This document shows, one piece after another, positions 6,630 to 14,044 of a stretch of DNA of 19,708 nucleotides (positions are counted from its first letter, which is position 1; the number at the start of each line of letters is the position of its first letter). Both the position numbers and the translations under genes were made by a program. The stretch is from DASVAL01 sp035649575. GTDB taxonomy: Bacteria; Planctomycetota; UBA1135; UBA2386. Location: NCBI GenBank assembly GCA_035649575.1, contig DASRJH010000191.1, forward strand, positions 1 through 19,708. Reading direction: 5' to 3'. The notes beneath the pieces were generated by a model, which was not told the DNA's origin, did no database searches, and was given only the letters and a program-made list of their open reading frames with translations.

Positions 6630-7461
6630 CGAGAATGGCCGCGTCCGTCGGCCGCGTCTGCAGTTCCAGCCCGAGACGGTTGCGCACGTCCTGTTCGGCG
6701 CGGTCGAGCACGGCATCGAGCTGCGCTGGATCTCTCTGCTCGGCGACCAGCATGATGCGGATCGTGCGCGCGACCTCGGTGCCTTGCATGCGGGTGCGGA
6801 TGCTCACCTGGGCGTGCCTCTTGGCGATCTCCGCCAAGACCTGGCTGATCGAAGACTCGTCGTGGCCGTGGTAGTCGACACTGCGCTCCCCGCGCACCGT
6901 CTTCGGGCCCTCGGCGCTCATCACGGGCATGACGTGTGCCGTGAAGAACCGCTGCATTTCGGCCGGCACGCCGGGCAGCAGGAACACCGTCGTGGGACCA
7001 ACGCGCAGTTGGACGGCCGGCGCTGTGCCTACGACGTTCTCGTAGCAGATGGAGCCCTTCGGGACCGATGCCATGCCCCGCCGCGAGGCGTTCATCGTCG
7101 CGTCGACCGTGGCTTCCTTGTCCTTGGCATGAAGGCGGCGGTAGGAATTCTGCACAAACGCGAGGGCCTTTGGATCCTCGGCCAACGGCAGGCCGGTGGC
7201 CTTGGCCAGACACGAACGCGAGTTGTCGTCCCATTGGGGCCCCATTCCGCCCGTGAGGATCACGAACGTCGGCTTCTGTTCGAGTGCCCAGGTCACAGCT
7301 GCGACCACCTCGGCTTCGACCCGGTCCACGACCTGGATCGTCCGCACGCGGTAGCCGATGTCGTCGATGCGATTGGCGATGAACGCGGCGTTCCTGTCGA
7401 CTACCGCTCCTTCGAGGATCTCGCGGGAGACAACGAGGATGATGACGCTCTTGTCGAACAA
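6622..7461 (-). CDS. CinA N-terminal (MoaB/Mog-like) domain protein
   Basis: This 279-residue protein matches the N-terminal molybdopterin-binding-like domain of CinA. Family hallmarks are ILTGGMGPQWDDNSRSC (about 68-84, the GG-GP-x-DD loop) and LLPGVPAEMQRFF (about 159-171), followed by the small alpha/beta domain that links to the C-terminal half in full CinA. The C-terminal NMN deamidase (PncC) domain is absent. In characterised CinA the N-terminal part hydrolyses ADP-ribose or related nucleotides; whether this stand-alone version does so is not known. The start is TTG at 7461, supported by CCGGAG six bases upstream; the nearby ATG at 7466 is out of frame. It overlaps mutY by 8 bp. I withhold a gene symbol because half the family protein is missing. 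Confidence 0.85.
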   Translation of the reverse strand: MFDKSVIILVVSREILEGAVVDRNAAFIANRIDDIGYRVRTIQVVDRVEAEVVAAVTWALEQKPTFVILTGGMGPQWDDNSRSCLAKATGLPLAEDPKALAFVQNSYRRLHAKDKEATVDATMNASRRGMASVPKGSICYENVVGTAPAVQLRVGPTTVFLLPGVPAEMQRFFTAHVMPVMSAEGPKTVRGERSVDYHGHDESSISQVLAEIAKRHAQVSIRTRMQGTEVARTIRIMLVAEQRDPAQLDAVLDRAEQDVRNRLGLELQTRPTDAAILDE

Positions 7462-7613
7462 GGCATGCTCCGGGGGGAGAACGGGTTGCTGAGACCGTCG
7501 AGGCGGTATCGAAAAGAACGATACTACATGAACCTCCCGGTTGTTGAAGCGCCTCCGCAGGCCCGGAAGAATGCTCTTTTGCCGACCAGGCCAACGACCG
7601 AATCCCTGCGCTC
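7462..7613. promoter_or_regulatory. Divergent cinA/gyrA control region with inverted repeat
   Basis: The gap between divergent operons contains the 6-bp inverted repeat GTATCG/CGATAC (7506-7511 and 7519-7524) with a 7-bp A-rich spacer, almost midway between the two starts. It could be an operator, or overlapping -10-like elements in opposite directions (GATACT at 7520-7525 reading plus). No matching -35 was found, so the promoter assignment is weak. Confidence 0.35.
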
Positions 7614-10085
7614 ATGACCGATCCGAATCCGCCGTCCGGCGGCCGAATGACCGATCTCCTGCTCGAGCGGGAGATGCGCGAGAGTTACCTGAACTACTCG
7701 ATGAGCGTGATCCTGAGTCGCGCTCTGCCTGACGTGCGCGATGGCCTGAAGCCGAGCCAGCGCCGCGTGCTCGTGGCCATGAACGACCTCAACCTCGGGC
7801 CGCGCAGCAAGCACCGCAAGTGCGCGAAGATCTGCGGCGACACGTCGGGTAACTACCACCCGCACGGCGAGTCCGTCGTCTATCCCACGCTCGTCGGCAT
7901 GGCGCAGTGGTTCTCGACGCGCTACCCACTCGTCGACAGCCAGGGAAACTTCGGTGCCATCGACGGCAGCCCGCCAGCGGCGATGAGGTACACCGAGGCG
8001 CGCATGGCCTATCCGGCCATGCACCTGCTCGAGGATCTCGACAAGGAAACCGTCGAGATGGTCCCGAACTACGACGGCTCGCTCATGCAGCCCGTCGTGC
8101 TGCCGGCGCGCTTCCCGAACCTGATTTGCAACGGTTCGACCGGAATCGCCGTCGGCATGGCCGCCAGCCTGCCACCGCACAACCTGCGCGAGGTTGCCGC
8201 CGCGCTCGACAAGCTGCTCGACAAGCCGGACGTCCCGCTCGACGAACTGCTCGAGGTCGTCCAGGGGCCCGACTTCCCGACGGGCGGCACGATCATGGGC
8301 CGGGGCGGGATCCGCAACGCCTACGCCTCGGGTCGCGGGTCTGTGGTCTTGCGGGCCAAGTACCACGTCGAGGAGAAACGAGGACGCAAGTCCATCGTCT
8401 TCACGGAGGTCCCGTACCAGGTCAAGACCACGACGATCCTCGAGCGAATCGACCACCTCGTGAAGAGAGACCAGATCGACTCGATCGCCGACGCCAACGA
8501 CGAGACCAACGATCGCGTCGGCCTGCGGATCGTCATCGAGTTGAAGAAGGGCGTCGAGGACGAGACGGTCACGGTCAACCAGCTATTCAAGCTGTCGCCG
8601 CTGCAGAGCACGTTCTCGATCATCAACCTCGCGATCGTGGACGGCCGCCCGCGCACTCTCGGCTTCAAGCAGATGCTCGAATGCCACCGCGATCACCGGC
8701 AGGACGTGATCCGGCGGCGCACGCGCTTCCTGTTGAAGAAGGCCGAGGATCGGCTGCACGTTCTCGATGGCCTGCGTCTCGCCGTGCAGAACATCGACGA
8801 GGTCATCGAGATCATCAAGAAGTCGGCCAGCTCCGACGAAGCGCGCGTGCGATTGGTCGAGCGGTTCGCGCTGTCCGACGTGCAATCCCGCGCGATCCTC
8901 GACATGCGCCTCGCGCGCCTGACCGGTCTCGAGATCGAGAAGCTCGAAGCCGAGCACAAGGAAGTTGGCGACAAGATCATCTACTACAAGTCGATCCTGT
9001 CGGACCGCAACGTCCTCATCGGTCTCATGAAGCAGGACCTTCGCGAGATGGTCGAACAGTACGGTGACGATCGCAGGACCGTCATCAGCGACGAAGAGGT
9101 CGGCAGCTTCGTCGCGGAAGACCTGATCCCCGAGGAGATGATGGCCGTCACGGTCACGCACGAGGGCTACATCAAGCGCACCTCGCTCGACCAGTACCGC
9201 ACGCAGGGTCGCGGCGGCAAGGGCGTCAGTGGCGCCGAGACCAAGGAAGGCGATTTCCTGTGGAACCTGTTCGTCGCCAGCACGCACGACTTCCTGCTGT
9301 TCTTCACGGACAGGGGGCGCGTCTACTGGAAGAAGGTCTACGAGTTGCCGAGCTACGGCCGCACCGCCAAGGGTCGATCACTCGCCAACGTCGTCGAGAC
9401 GCAGGCCGAGGAGAAGATCACGGCGATCCTGCGCGTCGAGTCGTTCGACGATCGGTTCCTCGTCACCGCGACGAAGAAGGGGCTGATCAAGAAGACAGCG
9501 CTCGAGCAATACAGTCGACCCCGCGCCGGCGGCATCATCGCGGTCGGGCTCGAAGAGGGTGACAGCCTCGTCGGCGTCAGCCTGTGCCGAGCCGGCCAGA
9601 GCATCGTGCTCGGGACCAGTTGTGGCATGTCGATCCGCTTCGACGAGGCCGATGCCAGGGCCATGGGCCGCAGCGCGGTAGGTGTCTGGGGCATCCGCCT
9701 CGACGAGGGTGACGAGGTGCGCGACATGGTCGTGACCGACGGCACCGGTACGCTGCTCACGATCTGCGAGAACGGCTACGGCAAGCGCACGCTGGTCGAG
9801 GAGTACCGGCAGCAGAGCCGCGGCGGCAAGGGCATCATCGACATCCGCACGAGCGACCGGAACGGCAAGGTCATCAACCTGCTCGCGGTCAAGGACGACG
9901 ACGAGGTCATGATGATCACGAAGGACGGTCAGATCGTGCGCACGAAGGTGTCGGAGATCAGCGTGATCGGCCGCAACACGCAGGGCGTGCGTTGCATCGC
10001 GCTCAACGAAGGCGACAAGCTCGTGTCCGTCGCGCGCATCCCGAACGAAGACCCCGAGCCCAGCGAAACCACCGCCAAGTCCTAG
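7614..10085 (+). CDS. gyrA: DNA gyrase subunit A
   Basis: GyrA is the DNA-cleaving subunit of gyrase, which introduces negative supercoils using ATP hydrolysed by GyrB. The protein has 823 residues. It opens with MRESYLNYSMSVILSRALPD, the family signature. The catalytic tyrosine is Tyr126 in AMRYTEARM. The C-terminal domain shows six beta-pinwheel blades, from about residue 505 to 815. The first carries the GyrA box QGRGGKG (531-537), which separates gyrase from topoisomerase IV; a similar QSRGGKG (734-740) is in the fifth. The quinolone-determining region is GNYHPHGESVVYPTLV: Ser87 matches E. coli Ser83, but the Asp87 position is Pro91. No gyrB is nearby. The start could be ATG 7614 or ATG 7647; neither has a clear ribosome-binding site. 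First gene of a plus-strand operon with yqeY six bases downstream. Confidence 0.97.
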   Translation: MTDPNPPSGGRMTDLLLEREMRESYLNYSMSVILSRALPDVRDGLKPSQRRVLVAMNDLNLGPRSKHRKCAKICGDTSGNYHPHGESVVYPTLVGMAQWFSTRYPLVDSQGNFGAIDGSPPAAMRYTEARMAYPAMHLLEDLDKETVEMVPNYDGSLMQPVVLPARFPNLICNGSTGIAVGMAASLPPHNLREVAAALDKLLDKPDVPLDELLEVVQGPDFPTGGTIMGRGGIRNAYASGRGSVVLRAKYHVEEKRGRKSIVFTEVPYQVKTTTILERIDHLVKRDQIDSIADANDETNDRVGLRIVIELKKGVEDETVTVNQLFKLSPLQSTFSIINLAIVDGRPRTLGFKQMLECHRDHRQDVIRRRTRFLLKKAEDRLHVLDGLRLAVQNIDEVIEIIKKSASSDEARVRLVERFALSDVQSRAILDMRLARLTGLEIEKLEAEHKEVGDKIIYYKSILSDRNVLIGLMKQDLREMVEQYGDDRRTVISDEEVGSFVAEDLIPEEMMAVTVTHEGYIKRTSLDQYRTQGRGGKGVSGAETKEGDFLWNLFVASTHDFLLFFTDRGRVYWKKVYELPSYGRTAKGRSLANVVETQAEEKITAILRVESFDDRFLVTATKKGLIKKTALEQYSRPRAGGIIAVGLEEGDSLVGVSLCRAGQSIVLGTSCGMSIRFDEADARAMGRSAVGVWGIRLDEGDEVRDMVVTDGTGTLLTICENGYGKRTLVEEYRQQSRGGKGIIDIRTSDRNGKVINLLAVKDDDEVMMITKDGQIVRTKVSEISVIGRNTQGVRCIALNEGDKLVSVARIPNEDPEPSETTAKS

Positions 10086-10091
10086 GAACCC

Positions 10092-10538
10092 ATGGCCAGC
10101 TATCTCGCGAAACTTACGGCGGACATGAAGACGGCGATGAAGAGCGGGGACAAGCCCCGCCTCGAAGTGCTGCGCATGTTGATCAGCGAGCTCAAGAAGA
10201 AGGCCATCGACGCCAAGGTCGACGACCTGCCCGACGACGAGGAGGTCGCGGTCCTGCAGAAGTCCACGAAGACACGCGCCGACACGGTCGCCCAAGCCAA
10301 AGCCGCGGGACGCGCCGAGATCGCGGCGAAGGAGCAGTTCGAGATCGACCTGATCCAGAGCTACCTGCCCAAGCAGATGTCCGCGGCGGAGATCGCCGAC
10401 AAGGTGCGCGCCGTGGCGAAGGAGATCGGCTACGCGGGAGCCAAGGACACCGGCCGCTTCATGAAGGAGTGGATGGCGAGATACAAAGGTGTCGCCGACG
10501 GCAAGCTCGTGCAGGAAGCCCTGAAGACGCTCGGGTGA
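10092..10538 (+). CDS. GatB/YqeY family protein
   Basis: A 148-residue protein of the YqeY family, related to the C-terminal tRNA-binding domain of GatB. The family is widespread and linked to tRNA-dependent amidotransferase or tRNA metabolism, but its own reaction is not established. Recognisable segments are the N-terminal helix with MKSGDKPRLEVLRMLISELK (about residues 16-35), the EQFEIDLIQSYLPKQMS stretch (82-98) that precedes the GatB-like three-helix part, and a C-terminal KDTGRFMKEWMARYKG. It is mostly charged helix and should be cytoplasmic. It begins six bases after the gyrA stop, with AGGA just upstream of its ATG, and is followed seven bases later by the DinB-like gene, so all three are probably co-transcribed. 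Confidence 0.92.
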   Translation: MASYLAKLTADMKTAMKSGDKPRLEVLRMLISELKKKAIDAKVDDLPDDEEVAVLQKSTKTRADTVAQAKAAGRAEIAAKEQFEIDLIQSYLPKQMSAAEIADKVRAVAKEIGYAGAKDTGRFMKEWMARYKGVADGKLVQEALKTLG

Positions 10539-10545
10539 TCCGGCC

Positions 10546-11082
10546 GTGGCTGTCTGCCTGCAACGCCCGGCCGCCGGCGAATACGCGAGCCACTTCCAGT
10601 CCTACGTCGACCGCGTTCCCGACGGCGATGTGCTCGAACACCTCGCGCGCCAGGGGGAGGCCACGCGCAGCTTGTTCGCGGGCCTTGGCGAAGACAAGGG
10701 CAGGTTCCGCTACGCGGATGGCAAGTGGAGCGTGAAGCGCGTGCTCCAGCACGTGGCCGACGGCGAACGTCTGTTCTGCTATCGCGCCCTGTGCATCGCG
10801 CGCGGCGAAACGAGCTCGCTGCCCGGCTTCGACGAGAACCTCTATGCGGCCAACGACGGGACCGACGGTCGTCTGCTCGCCGACACCCTGGCCGAGTTCG
10901 CAAGTGTGCGCGCGGCGACGTTGACGCTCTTCCAGGGCTTCGATGCGGCGGCCTGGCTGCGCCGCGGCCTCGCCAACGACAAGCCGGTCAGCGTGCGCAG
11001 CTTGCCGTGGATTACGGCCGGGCACGAGTTGCATCATCTCGCGGTGCTGCGCGAACGCTACGGTGTCGCCCAACCGGGCTAA
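10546..11082 (+). CDS. DinB-family metal-binding four-helix protein
   Basis: A 178-residue protein of the DinB/YfiT superfamily, four-helix-bundle proteins that often bind a divalent metal through three histidines and are linked to damage response or thiol-dependent chemistry. Candidate ligands are His69 (LQHVADGERLF) and the pair His160 and His164 in TAGHELHHLAVL, the expected H-x3-H arrangement in the last helix. Residues WSVKRVLQHVADGE resemble the conserved second-helix start of the family. The substrate is unknown. The start is GTG 10546, seven bases after the yqeY stop; no strong Shine-Dalgarno is seen, and translation is probably coupled. The stop codon lies inside the first copy of a 14-bp tandem repeat. 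Confidence 0.85.
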   Translation: MAVCLQRPAAGEYASHFQSYVDRVPDGDVLEHLARQGEATRSLFAGLGEDKGRFRYADGKWSVKRVLQHVADGERLFCYRALCIARGETSSLPGFDENLYAANDGTDGRLLADTLAEFASVRAATLTLFQGFDAAAWLRRGLANDKPVSVRSLPWITAGHELHHLAVLRERYGVAQPG

Positions 11083-11114
11083 CCGAGCCGAGCTAACTCA
11101 GCCGAGCTAACCAA
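11073..11114 (+). repeat. Three imperfect 14-bp tandem repeats
   Basis: Three adjacent 14-mers (11073-11086, 11087-11100, 11101-11114) share the core GCTAAC. Copies 2 and 3 match at 12 of 14 positions, copies 1 and 2 at 10 of 14. The first copy contains the stop codon of the DinB-like gene, and each later copy carries another TAA, 14 and 28 bases on. They lie between convergent genes and look like slippage products rather than a binding site. Confidence 0.8.
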
Positions 11115-11161
11115 CCCAGCAGAGCTGAGCGGGTGCCGGTGCTGCGCGCAGTGCAACGCCC

Positions 11162-12115
11162 TCAGGCGAGCGACAGCCCAGGCAACCGCGCCGAGAGACC
11201 CTGCAAACGGGCCCGGCACTCGACGAAGGCGCCGTCCTGGACTGGCACCGCGTAGCGGTGCAGCTTCGTGAAGCCGAGGCGTGCTTTGAGTCCGGTCCAG
11301 CGCCGCAGTTCGGCCTCTGCCGTCGCCAGGGCCGCCGTGTCGTCGCCCGCGAGCGACGCCCCCACGAGCTCACAGCGCACGAGGAACCGGCCCGGCAGCG
11401 CGCGTCCGGGAAAGACCTCGGTACAGAAGATGACCTCGGCGAGCGGCGTGTCGAGGTGATCGCCCGGAACCACGCCGTAACCGCGCAGTCCGGCGGCCTC
11501 GTGCGTGCTGCCGCCGAAGAAAGCGAAGCCACGCGGTTCGGTCTGCAGGCGGCCGGCGGTGTCGGCGAGGGCGGGGTCGAAGCGCGCGAGCAGCGCGCAA
11601 GCCGCAGCCACAGGGAGTGCGACCACGAGCCGTCGCGCGGCGACAGGCGTCGGGGCCTCGCCACCGAGCGTGACGACGAAGCCCTCACCGCCCGGCTCGA
11701 TGTGCGTCACCGCGCGGCCGAGGCGCAGCATCGTTCCGAGGTCGCGGCGGCACGCCTGCACGAGCTCCTCGGCGCCCGTGCGGAACGAGACGGGAACGGG
11801 GTCGACCGCTGTCGACTCGAGTCTGTCGCCGAGGAAGAGGTGGCCATGGCTTGCCGACGGCTGTGCCTCGACGACAGCGGGCGGGTGCCGCAACAGCGCG
11901 AGCATCGGCTCGACTTCCGCGCGCGCGAATGCGAACGGACCGAGCTCGCACAGGAAGCCGTTGCTGCGCTGGGTGCGCGTGTTGCCTCCGGGCTGCGGTG
12001 CGCTGTCGACCACGGCCAAGCGCTCGGCCGGCAGCTCGCGCAGGAGTCGCAGACCCGCAACGAGGCCGCGCAGCCCGGCGCCGATCACGAGCACATCCAC
12101 AGGTTCACTGGTCAT
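11162..12115 (-). pseudogene. Protoporphyrinogen-oxidase-like flavoprotein, shortened
   Basis: The reading frame is open for 317 residues and resembles oxygen-dependent protoporphyrinogen oxidase (HemY/HemG-type, amine oxidase superfamily). The FAD dinucleotide motif VIGAGLRGLVAG (10-21) and QPGGNTRT (41-48) are intact. Compared from memory with the roughly 470-residue B. subtilis enzyme, the sequence steps from the segment LFLGDRL (93-99) almost directly to VSFRTGAEELV (109-119). That omits about 110 residues of the substrate-binding domain. The end is also short: it stops after LPGLSLA, where the family continues with a Gly-rich FAD contact and GVG-x-DC. After the stop, the next minus-strand frame reads EGVALRAA, like that missing motif, which points to a small frame-changing deletion. 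Either a decaying gene or a minimal oxidoreductase. ATG 12115 was preferred to GTG 12142 because the FAD motif follows closely. No other haem genes are nearby. Confidence 0.6.
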
Positions 12116-12159
12116 GACTGCGGTTCCGGGCTGCGACTGCACGCGGCCCCATCATGCCT

Positions 12160-12194
12160 CCTGTACAGGCAAGGAGGCGGGGGACCCGCCTCCT
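12160..12194 (-). terminator. Strong hairpins after the porin gene, possible terminator
   Basis: A perfect 10-bp GC-rich stem (12172-12181 with 12185-12194) with a 3-nt loop lies about 60 bases after the porin stop, next to the palindrome CCTGTACAGG (12160-12169). No U-tract follows on either strand, so intrinsic termination is uncertain. It may act as an mRNA 3' stabiliser between the porin and the downstream flavoprotein gene. Confidence 0.4.
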
Positions 12195-12255
12195 CGAGCC
12201 ATCCTGCAAAGGCCGTATGCGTTCAGAACCGGTGCGGCGCCGCGGGCGAATCGGC

Positions 12256-13587
12256 TCAGAAGTCGAGCTGGAACGCCACGCGAACGAGGTGGTTCTTGCG
12301 GTCGAAGTTCGCAGCCTCGGCGTCCACGTCTTGCATCGTGTACTCGATCTGCGTCTTGCAGGCGTGACCGTGGTAGAAGGCGTTGAGGACCACGCTCAGT
12401 TCGGAGACTTCGCCGAGATCGGAGCCGATGCCTTGCGCACCGGTCAGGAAGTCGACACCCGAGCCCGGCGTGCCGTCGTCCGTCTCGATGTAGTTGTAGC
12501 GGACGCCGACACCCCACTGCACCTTGCTCTCGCCGCTCTTGGGCAACAGGTAGCCCACCGAAACTGCGTATCCCATCGCCTCTTCCTCGTCGGTCGCAGC
12601 AGGCCTCTGCAGGTCATCGGTGCGCATGAAGTACTCACCGAGCACGTAGAGCTTGCTGACCGTCCACGCGGTGTTGAAGTTCAGCGAGGTGCTTTCGATG
12701 TCGGGCCTGTTTCCAACCGGGATCGCGGCTGGACTGTCGGTCTTGCCGTTGCCGATTGCCACGCCGACACCGACGGTGCCCTTCAGCGAGGTGTCTTCCT
12801 TGTCCGTGCGCCAGTCGCCTTGCTTGAACGCCTCGATGGTCTGCTTGCCATCGAAGAAGTCACCTAGCGGGTCGAAGTTCGCCGAGATGACGTAGCTCAG
12901 CTCGTTGTCGGAGTTGGCGGTCTCCTCACCGCGCTCGGCTGAGCCCGTGATCGAAAGACCTTGGCTGTCGGTCCCGGCACCGCCGAGGCCACCCGCGACT
13001 TCGGTGTTCATCGCGCCGGCCGACCACCGCAGCTTGTTGTCGCCCATGACGCCGTTGAACCAGGCGCCGCGCGAGTTGACGTCCGAGAACGCACGCGAAG
13101 CAGACGAGCGCTCGACGAACCAGAGAGAGCCCGAGCTGCCGGCAGACTCCAAGCCAAAGACCGTCTTGGCCTGACCGACGCGCATCCCCATCTTGCCGGT
13201 TTCGGAGCTCGCGAAGTTCCACTGCACCCAGGCGCGCTTGATCGGGCTAGTCGCGTCGACCGCGTCCAGGATGAACGCGTAGGTGATGTTCTTGTCGAAA
13301 ACGTGGCCCGTGAGGTTGAGCCTGGCGCGGCGGATGTTGAAGCTGCTCGTGTCGGCGCCCGGGCTTGCGGTGGCCGCAGCGCTCCCGAAGGACTCGTTGG
13401 CGGAATAGGTGTAGTGCACCTGGATTCGACCGAGGACCGTCAGGCTGAACGCGTCGCCGCCGTCGTACTTGAGACCAGCGCCGGGCTTGGAACTCCAGCC
13501 GCCCACGGCGGGCTTGCTTTCTTGACCGGGCAAGAGGGACGCCGCAGCGGCAAAGGCCATCAGGCCGCAAGGGATCGATTTGCTCAT
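12256..13587 (-). CDS. Phosphate-selective-type porin (OprO/OprP family)
   Basis: An outer-membrane beta-barrel of 443 residues with a Sec signal peptide (residues 1 to about 21, hydrophobic core LMAFAAAASLL). The mature part alternates polar and hydrophobic residues in strand-length blocks. It has family features near the N-terminus: LTVLGRIQVHYTY, then SSFNIRRARLNLTGHVFD, and an FILDAVDA segment, which resemble phosphate-selective porin O/P. The chain ends in RVAFQLDF; the terminal Phe is the usual BAM-recognition residue. Solute specificity (phosphate, pyrophosphate or other anions) cannot be read from this. It shows that the host has an outer membrane. ATG 13587 is the only sensible start, since the signal peptide begins there. 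The nearest Shine-Dalgarno (GGAG, 13606-13603) is 15 bases away, unusually far. A promoter and leader hairpin lie upstream. Confidence 0.85.
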   Translation of the reverse strand: MSKSIPCGLMAFAAAASLLPGQESKPAVGGWSSKPGAGLKYDGGDAFSLTVLGRIQVHYTYSANESFGSAAATASPGADTSSFNIRRARLNLTGHVFDKNITYAFILDAVDATSPIKRAWVQWNFASSETGKMGMRVGQAKTVFGLESAGSSGSLWFVERSSASRAFSDVNSRGAWFNGVMGDNKLRWSAGAMNTEVAGGLGGAGTDSQGLSITGSAERGEETANSDNELSYVISANFDPLGDFFDGKQTIEAFKQGDWRTDKEDTSLKGTVGVGVAIGNGKTDSPAAIPVGNRPDIESTSLNFNTAWTVSKLYVLGEYFMRTDDLQRPAATDEEEAMGYAVSVGYLLPKSGESKVQWGVGVRYNYIETDDGTPGSGVDFLTGAQGIGSDLGEVSELSVVLNAFYHGHACKTQIEYTMQDVDAEAANFDRKNHLVRVAFQLDF

Positions 13588-13598
13588 GTGTGGGTTGT

Positions 13599-13684
13599 GG
13601 GACTCCTCCCTATCGGGTGAACTTCTGCGGACCTACGGTCCGCAGCAAGTCGGGAGCGTAGGCACTTTGCAGCAACAAGGTCAA
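13599..13684 (-). promoter_or_regulatory. Porin promoter and structured 5' leader
   Basis: Reading minus: -35 TTGACC (13684-13679), an 18-bp spacer, and -10 TACGCT (13660-13655). This predicts a start of transcription near 13648. A perfect 9-bp hairpin with a 3-nt loop follows directly (13645-13637 with 13633-13625) and would sit at the 5' end of the mRNA. Further on, the Shine-Dalgarno GGAG (13606-13603) lies in the loop of a small GGGA/TCCC stem. A 5'-terminal hairpin often protects porin-type mRNAs from decay; that role here is inferred. Confidence 0.5.
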
Positions 13685-14044
13685 ATGAAGATGCCGAATC
13701 TCCCGTTGGCGCCGAGCTCCTGTTGGTTGTTTGTGGGGATTTCATCAGGCAGCCTGCCTAGACCGGCGTGGCAAAGAGGGTTCGGGTGTGGAAAGAACTT
13801 GACGCGAGACTCACAGTCCAATCAGGGCGCTCGTTGCATCGGGGGATCCAGGGGCTAGGTCCAGGCCTCCTTGGCACCGGAACGGTTGTCGCCAGAGCGA
13901 CCGCGGAACCTGACCTAGCTCGGGAAGAAAGTCCGCTCCGCGATCCACTCCGAGTGAGCGAACCCAATCGAGCCATCAGCTCTTCGGGTGTCAGAGACCC
14001 GTTCCGTTGTCCCTATCCGTCGCTAGGATCGAATCCTCCCCCAG
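13685..14044. other. Intergenic stretch between porin and oxidoreductase
   Basis: About 360 bases of lower GC with no credible gene; the short open frames are compositionally poor. A hairpin AGGAT-CGA-ATCCT (14025-14037) lies just before the oxidoreductase start. TAGGAT (14024-14029) could be its -10 element, giving a leader of only a few bases, but no good -35 matches. Nothing else is recognised. Confidence 0.5.

Noticed and set aside
9813..9836. Second GyrA-box (QSRGGKG) as an unusual duplication
   Set aside because: Similar RGGKG motifs occur in the fifth blade of many bacterial GyrA proteins, so it is probably ordinary.
13580..13858. Small plus-strand protein of about 92 residues upstream of the porin
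   Set aside because: Composition is not protein-like, there is no ribosome-binding site, and it covers the porin promoter and leader.
14021..14040. T-arm of a tRNA (GATCGAATC-like)
   Set aside because: The loop lacks the TTC start, and no acceptor, D or anticodon arm can be built around it.
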